This document shows, one piece after another, positions 58,601 through 64,000 of a stretch of DNA of 64,000 bases. Origin of the DNA: Lunularia cruciata (Eukaryota; Streptophyta; Marchantiopsida; Lunulariales; Lunulariaceae). Position 1 is the first letter of the stretch. Each line of letters begins with the position of its first letter. Where the stretch lies: positions 61,420,552-61,484,551 of the forward strand of contig OX419756.1 of assembly GCA_948567375.1 (NCBI GenBank), in the 5' to 3' direction. The notes beneath the pieces were generated by a model. That model did no database searches. It was not told the DNA's origin and saw nothing but the letters and a program-made list of their open reading frames with translations. The position numbers were made by a program, and so were the translations under genes.

Positions 58601-59044
58601 GACAGAACCGAAGTACTCCTCGGTGTCCCGAGGAGCAGCATTCATTGAGGCACCCGTTTGTGCAAACTTATTTCAACAATAGTTACGCATGCGACCATGA
58701 TATGAGCACAGGATTCTACGAGTAGGTTTTCTGCAGCTAGACGCTGTAAGAAGTACGATTGGGGAACGTAATATCTCTTGAAGGATCTCATGCAATTGTT
58801 GCTTTATTTTCTCTTTAATATCTCATAAGGTCAACCCATCCAGATCTCAGAAAGGAAAGGAAAGATAATTCGGGCATAGTAAACTTTATTCCAATCACAT
58901 AAGCGGTATTCCACGATTCTTAATGACAGAACCGAAGTGCTCCCCACCGAGGAGCAGCATTTTGAGCAAACTTATTCCGACGAATAGATACGGATACTGC
59001 GACCTATGAACACAGGATTCTACCGAATAGCTTTCTGCAGCTAC
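58601..59044. repeat. Pair of ~120-140-bp direct repeats
   Basis: 58601-58741 and 58925-59044 share GACAGAACCGAAGT, GAGGAGCAGCATT, GCAAACTTATT, ACACAGGATTCTAC and TTTCTGCAGCTA. The first copy has a short stem CTCCTCGG/CCGAGGAG (58617-58634). They lie 440-880 bases beyond the 3' end of the proline-rich gene. Confidence 0.85.
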
Positions 59045-59481
59045 CTATCTTGGCTCATCCTACAGTCATGTGCCTAGCGCTTATTTCATTTCGAATTTCA
59101 GTGTACTCTTGAGCACTGAGGGCATTGCTACCTCAGTTCATCCACGCGGTTGGTGCCAGTGTTAGTCGCCGAGCCGAAACTCACAGAAAGGCAAATCTGC
59201 AGACGGATCCAAGCTCTTGTAGCACCATCACAGCACTCAAACGAGAACTTAAATTCGGACTTGTAAACTTTACATCGGTAAACCAACCGCGAGAGCAGGA
59301 AGCTCTTGTAAGAAAGTCAACCAATGTGCGGATGAGTTAAGCAGTAAGGCGTCCGCATCAGTAAATCTACAAATATGAGACGGCTGATGATCATCCTCGG
59401 TGTGCAGTAGGAACCGTTGCAGAATTGTCAGCAGAGTCTCTGAAGTCTCAGCTTGACAGACCCAATACACAGTACGGACGA
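59045..59481. other. 3' flank of the proline-rich gene
   Basis: Noticeably richer in GC than the DNA to the left. It probably holds the 3' UTR of the minus-strand gene ending at 59482. Open frames on both strands (59125-59340 plus, 59270-59470 minus) are unremarkable. Confidence 0.45.
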
Positions 59482-59955
59482 TTACCCACTATGAGAACTG
59501 GGGGCCCTGGCAGAATGATCATGAGATTCCGGAGACCGAGCAGGAGACGCATTGTGTGTGGGAGGAGGGGAATGTGTAGCTCTGGGAAAAGGAGGTGGAT
59601 GGGGGGGGAGTGGAACGGAAGGGATAGAAGGTAGACGGAAGGGAGGTTGACTCGGAAGCTGAACCATATTGGGTAGGGGGGGCAGTGTGGAGAAACGGGG
59701 TGGATGGGAATCAGGATTGGACCTGGAAGATGGGGAAGGGTGCGCAGAAGGCGGATTCGATCCAGGAAAGGCATTGGGCAGAGGGGGCAGATGGAAATCA
59801 GGATCGGAACTGTGCGAGGCTTGTGGTGGTGCTGATGGATTATCCGCCATGAGGACGCGGGATGCGATTGCTGTGGGCAACAGCATTCCTCCGATGCACA
59901 CGCAACATACCAAAACCATGAAGGAGCCAGTAGTGAAGGGATTCATCTTCCCCAT
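59482..59955 (-). CDS. Secreted proline-rich, hydroxyproline-rich glycoprotein-like protein
   Basis: A single uninterrupted frame of 157 residues. ATG at 59955 in a good context (AACATGGGG) is chosen; the frame continues upstream to 60003 only from a GTG, and a second ATG lies at 59946. Residues 4-30 form a signal peptide or anchor: MNPFTTGSFMVLVCCVCIGG then LLPTAIAS, with a likely cut after AIA. The rest is rich in Pro, Ser and His with runs such as PPPFPR, SPPPT, SNPPSAHPSPS and two diverged blocks with LPPLPN. No Cys follows the signal. This is the make-up of plant cell-wall glycoproteins (extensin/AGP types), whose prolines are hydroxylated and glycosylated in the secretory path. No globular domain or GPI signal is visible, so the specific class is unknown. 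Its GC-rich codon use contrasts with the surroundings. Confidence 0.75.
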   Translation of the reverse strand: MGKMNPFTTGSFMVLVCCVCIGGMLLPTAIASRVLMADNPSAPPQASHSSDPDFHLPPLPNAFPGSNPPSAHPSPSSRSNPDSHPPRFSTLPPLPNMVQLPSQPPFRLPSIPSVPLPPHPPPFPRATHSPPPTHNASPARSPESHDHSARAPSSHSG

Positions 59956-60002
59956 GTTGGCAATACTCCCGATTTCTGCAAGTCCTGCGTCTCCAATCGT
60001 CA

Positions 60003-60190
60003 CTCAAAGTATGATGAAGGACATACTGGTTGCTAACGGTGATCATGCAGTATATGTAGCTTCGAAGCAGCACTACCATGCCCTTACCAGTCGGCGTGCT
60101 TGCGAGACTTCAATGTTTTTTGTAACTAAATCATGTCTATGATTGCTAGACTCCATGCAGGAATGTGCATCTCATTTACCTTGAAAGTTC
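60003..60190 (-). promoter_or_regulatory. Promoter-proximal region of the proline-rich gene
   Basis: A TATA-like ACATATACT lies at 60057-60049 on the minus strand, about 95-100 bases upstream of the ATG, giving a likely transcription start near 60020. The region 59995-60190 is repeated in diverged form at 61219-61415, where the TATA box is even better. Confidence 0.5.
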
Positions 60191-61218
60191 TGAAAACTGA
60201 AATTCGAATTCGGTAGTGTTATTCTTTGGGAACATTCCTTCGATTCATTCTTTTCTTTACCGAAATCTAGAGCGCAAGTCGGTACTTTCGACTTGGCATC
60301 ACCATATACAGTAGAGGGATTCTGGATTCTGCTAACACTGTACTCAGAAATTAAAGGAAGTTGTGTGATAAAAAAGTTGAAAATCTGTATCATTATTAGA
60401 GGACTGTCTATGGGAAGCCCGGAGAAGACAAGTGAATCTAGCTAAACATGTACGAAATCTATAAACGGTTGATTGATACAAAAGATTAGCGTAGCGTCGA
60501 CGAGGAACGAGGATAAATAAGAGAGACGTGAAAGAAATTTCAGTGTAAATTTGGTGCCTATAGGAGAAAAGTATATAAGATTTTATTTTGGTTTGGTTTT
60601 ATTCAAGTTTGGTCTAATTCTTACTTAGAATGAAAGTCATAATAATTCTAGAAAACGATAGGTTGTAATTAGATTCTTTTAGTATTTGAAATAGTTATTT
60701 AGTATGATGTGTCCTGATCTTTTGTTTTCAATTTAATTTGTGTTCTTAGTTTTAAGATTACGGAATTAAGACATCAGATTTATGTTGCTTTTATTCTTTG
60801 GACAATATTTTCGAATGTGCATTGTGATATAAATGAGTTCTGGTTTTATATAGAATAAAGAATAGAACATCTCATTGTGAGGATCACGGGAAATAAACAC
60901 ATAAGAGCTCACGGGACTGGACCTGGAGTGTCCAGAGCGGAATAGACAGGTCCTAAAGTGGACCAAGCAATAGGGCATGATAGGCTACCGAATGGACGAG
61001 ACCATAGCTCAAAGTTGGGGAGCAGGGTTGCAGAATTACTAGCTGCAGTTGGGAAACAACAAAAGCCCACATAAGATTCTTTAGAAATGTAATTAGATGA
61101 ATTTATGCATTTCAATGGTTGATAGATACAATCAACTTTGGTACTTGATTTCGAAATGATTTTGCGATGAATATGGGCCATTGATATTAACTAGTGTGAT
61201 ATCCCGTAGGCCTCGGAA
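60191..61218. other. Intergenic
   Basis: No gene is recognised. The sequence turns AT-rich beyond 60500. Minus-strand frames at 60172-60393, 60766-60978 and 60909-61181 show no family resemblance. Confidence 0.45.
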
Positions 61219-61415
61219 CAATCGTCACGCCAAGTATGGTAAGGGGATACTGCTTGCTCGCTTTGACCACGCAGTATATAGAGCTTGGAAGCAGCACTAC
61301 CGGTAGGCGTGCTTGTGAGACTTTGCATATTTTGGGATGGTAATCATGATTTCTGTGGTTTGCTGGGTGAGACAGACAGGACAGGAATGTGCGTCTCATC
61401 TACCTTAAATAAATT
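61219..61415 (-). repeat. Duplicated promoter segment of the proline-rich gene, without the gene
   Basis: Shares with 59995-60190: AATCGTCAC, AAGTATG, GATACTG-like, GACCA.GCAGTATAT, AAGCAGCACTACC, GGCGTGCTTG.GAGACTT, AATCATG, AGGAATGTGC.TCTCAT.TACCTT. The TATA box TATATA is at 61280-61275. Similarity ends exactly where coding would begin (the low-coordinate side), so no open frame follows. Confidence 0.7.
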
Positions 61416-62524
61416 CTTAAACAATTTATAAAATTTATTTACGTGCACTGATCCTGCCTCCTTCTACTCACTCTATGTGCAAAGCTCTCTTACCTTGGTA
61501 CATAGATTGATAAGCCGACTAGGTGATGGTTTGTATAAAGTAATACAGATGGATTTCTTCCTCCTCTAAGCTCTTCTTTTTATAATCTCCAAAATTACCA
61601 TATGAAGTACTTCAATACAATCTTTACTTTTTAGTTATAACTTTTAAATAAATGAATCTTAAGTCATAAGGTTCCAAATGGATTTTGGTCTCACATGCTT
61701 TTTAAGAGTGAAGTATTAACACCTTCAAATCTCATAGTTGGTTCCATGAAGATGAAGGTGTCTATCTTGTATCTCTTTAGTATTCAAATTATGATTATTA
61801 TTCTCCTTTCCTGCAATATAAATATCAAAACAATTTGATAGAAACTTCTTCTTTGCTCACTTGTAAAAAATGGAATCAAAGAACATAATGCAATCTACTT
61901 TGTTGAAATATAGCCTTCTTTACTTTTGCAATTGTTTGTCATAACTCTTCTTTTGTTGAACTTGAGCCTTCTGAATTTGGATTAAGAGTAGAGCTCTAGC
62001 TTCCTACAACTCCATACACTTTTTCTAGTTAGACTTCTTGGCCTCTTTTATAGCTTCCTCTTCAAGCCAACCTAAAACATCCGAGTGGATGGTAGTTTGG
62101 AGTCCAATTCACATGTCTCCTAAATAAAGATGATCATACTGCTTCCTTTATAGAATTCATGTGATTAGTAGGGTTGAATCCAAATTATGGGACTTTCTAT
62201 TGTAAGATTTCTAAATGTTGAGAAATAGACTCAAGAGTGCAAGGAAAATTAAGCTAACACATGGTGCAAATATTGAAAGAGTTGGATTATGTGAGTATAA
62301 TTGAGCCATAAGTTCCTTGATGGCTATCTCAATCTAAACTAGAGAAAGTTGGGTTGATTCTTGGTGTTAGAACTTATCCTATTATGTTGCTTCCTTTAAA
62401 AGATGTAACCTAAGAGTACCATGATAAATTGCAGATGAATTTCTTTAGTATCAATTCTCAAAGATATATTAGATCTCATGATTAATCTAGTTTATTAAAT
62501 CTCATTTAATTTGGTGGTATGATG
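61416..62524. other. AT-rich intergenic, possibly the 3' end of the gypsy element to the right
   Basis: I see no coding similarity. If the gypsy pol fragment at 62.5-63.6 kb (minus strand) kept its 3' LTR it should lie here, but I found no matching second LTR in the window. Confidence 0.4.
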
Positions 62525-63560
62525 TTATATTTTATAAAAATAATCACTAAAAGTGTGAAAACATATGCAAGAAATAGTATGAAGAAGCATATCTTGCATA
62601 TTTGGTTTTAATGACAATGATTCTTTGGTAATGGTCCTTTGAGGAACCATTGTGAGAGGAGGAGTCAAATATGTCATATGCCATCCTCTCAAATAGCTAT
62701 CACATACCAACATAGTAGCAAAAAACCCATATAACATACATTGTGTGCCTATAAGTACAATTGCCAAGCTTGGATCCATCATGCCATCAATGTTTAGGAA
62801 GTGGCATGGTGCACAATTGCACACATGATCCTTCCAAAGAACGCCATCACATCTTTCCAAAATAAGGACTCTGCAAAGCAAAACCTCATGCCGTCTCAAG
62901 ATAGTGTAGCCTATAGTCACATCAAGAGATGTTTGTGTAGTCTGCTATAGATATACATATCACCTAGATGAAATCAATGGATTGAGGATCTATAACCTCC
63001 TTCTCAAATTGTGGTATATTGTAAGGTATCCCTTTGTTGAGCAATTGCTAGGTTCTCCAAGGCTATTGGCATCACTCTCTAAAAGATATTTTCTTGTTGA
63101 AAACATGCACTGACCCATATATTTGGATAATCCAATTCCAAAACTATAGTAGCATCATGACAAATAGTTGAATGTAATTTGGATTTCATCTAGTACAGAG
63201 AGAAAGATGTTAAGGAGGCTTGCTAGCTGAATTGATCATCCATAGCCAACCAAGATAATTGGAGATCTCAATCTCCCAAGTGGCCTCTCTACAAACCATA
63301 CTTATGCAATCTTCTCTTCACCATTATCACATAAGACTTAAAACTCTCCCATGACCTTGTACCTTGATTAGTCAAGACCTTAGTTGGTGCACCAAAATGA
63401 CTAAGAACCCAATCTAGCAATGAGTAAGTTGTCCCTTCACGGGACTTGTTAGGAAGTGCCACCAAGTCAATCGACTTGGAGAAGAACTCCACCATAACCC
63501 AAACATACCAATGATGTCTTGCAATCAATGATAAAGGTCTAGCAAAGTCCAAAATCTAGC
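62525..63560 (-). pseudogene. Ty3/gypsy pol 3' end: integrase followed by a decayed PHD finger
   Basis: Integrase core: LDFARPLSLIARHHWYVWVM (first D, about 63550), FFSKSIDLVALPNKS, GAPTKVLTNQGT (family TDQG, second D). The C-terminal part is readable in pieces: WDLQLSW.AM (about 63270), SQQASL, LENLAIAQQRDTLQY (about 63085). One open frame from 62920 continues TIGYTILRRHEVL, VLWKDHVCNCAPCH and then MLVCDSYLRGWHMTYLTPPL at about 62715-62660. The last block matches the PHD pattern MLxCDxCxRGWHxxCLxPPL with Cys replaced by Tyr at two places, and a third Cys-to-Tyr change in CMLYG. Integrase acts on the cDNA; a PHD finger reads histone tails and could steer integration. The zinc site is lost here. 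Confidence 0.75.
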
Positions 63561-64000
63561 AATAATTGTGCCAGCCTATTGTCAACATACTAATAGTATA
63601 AATTGTAAGAACAACATGCTCCTTTGAAGATATGGGTTGGAAATGACTATGATTGAAGAGAAAGTGTCACGATGTCACAATTTGCATATAAAAAATAGAG
63701 CTCTTGAAGGTGATGGTTTAGTCTGCACAAAGGTCAAGCAGCCCTAAGATTCTCTCCCTCATAGTTACCTATCCTTTGCATACTACAAATCTTGTGATAA
63801 TGTTCTACCCTTCCCTTGAATGTGTCACCCCCAACAACAATGGAAGTTAGTGTCATTCTAGACCTTTCATCATCCATGTTACTTTATGATATTTTATGAT
63901 ACTCTAGGTCCTCTATGACATATTGCCTCAAATCTTTGGAGCCTCAAGGATCCAACACCCTAGTTAGGTCCAAATGCACTCCCACATTCCAGGACTTGTG
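63561..64000 (-). other. Upstream part of the same gypsy fragment, unreadable
   Basis: This should hold the integrase zinc-binding region and the RNase H end, but no HHCC motif can be read. The window ends here, so the element probably continues to the right. Confidence 0.35.

Noticed and set aside
59956-60003. Starting the proline-rich protein at 60003
   Set aside because: That codon is GTG. The ATG at 59955 is in good context and directly precedes the signal peptide.
59669-60142. 157-codon plus-strand frame opposite the proline-rich gene
   Set aside because: It is the mirror of a proline/serine-rich frame (Gly/Arg/Glu-rich) and crosses the promoter; the minus-strand frame has the signal peptide and start context.

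Overview
The window reads as nuclear DNA of a land plant that is AT-rich and dominated by old, nested LTR retrotransposons. Evidence for a plant: a six-exon gene for a chloroplast-type dehydroascorbate reductase (DHAR), a degraded nuclear copy of plastid psbB, Ty1/copia and chromodomain-bearing Ty3/gypsy elements, and a Mutator-type (MULE/FAR1-like) transposase relic. Some psbB residues (the [10 protein letters not shown] string) would suit a bryophyte-like plastome, but that is recall, not a test, and I do not name a species.

Layout. 1-2.3 kb: intergenic with three short tandem repeats and a CpG-rich patch. 2.3-5.0 kb: DHAR on the minus strand, with a frame problem in the last exon. 6.4-8.9 kb and 14.2-16.5 kb: a non-coding repeat family with conserved hairpins, split by a Ty1/copia element (9.0-14.0 kb) whose second LTR runs into the leader and gag start of another copy. 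16.6-17.7 and 24.7-25.7 kb: two diverged direct repeats of about 1 kb that flank the psbB fragment (19.8-20.8 kb) and the MULE relic (23-24.2 kb). 26-30.4 kb: AT-rich DNA with degenerate repeats only.

30.4-47.6 kb is a retrotransposon stack. An old minus-strand gypsy element (30.4-44.4 kb), with an extra coiled-coil reading frame after its integrase, was entered by a minus-strand chromovirus (36492-42073) with a perfect 5-bp target duplication. At 44362 it is abutted by a truncated plus-strand copy of the same chromovirus. That copy holds an internal inversion and a 451-bp solo LTR with its own target duplication. A fourth LTR of the chromovirus lies at 52.5 kb. The chromovirus LTRs carry an array of GAA/TTC heat-shock-element-like motifs upstream of a TATA box.

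47.6-59 kb is mostly decayed DNA with a copia fragment (55.3-56.1 kb). At 59.5-60 kb lies a likely intact single-exon gene for a secreted proline-rich (hydroxyproline-rich glycoprotein-like) protein; its promoter-proximal segment is duplicated at 61.2-61.4 kb. 62.5-63.6 kb holds the 3' end of a different gypsy pol ending in a decayed PHD-finger module.

Only DHAR and the proline-rich gene look like host genes. Every transposon reading frame carries stops or frameshifts. I saw no rRNA, no CRISPR and no tRNA gene I could support by eye.
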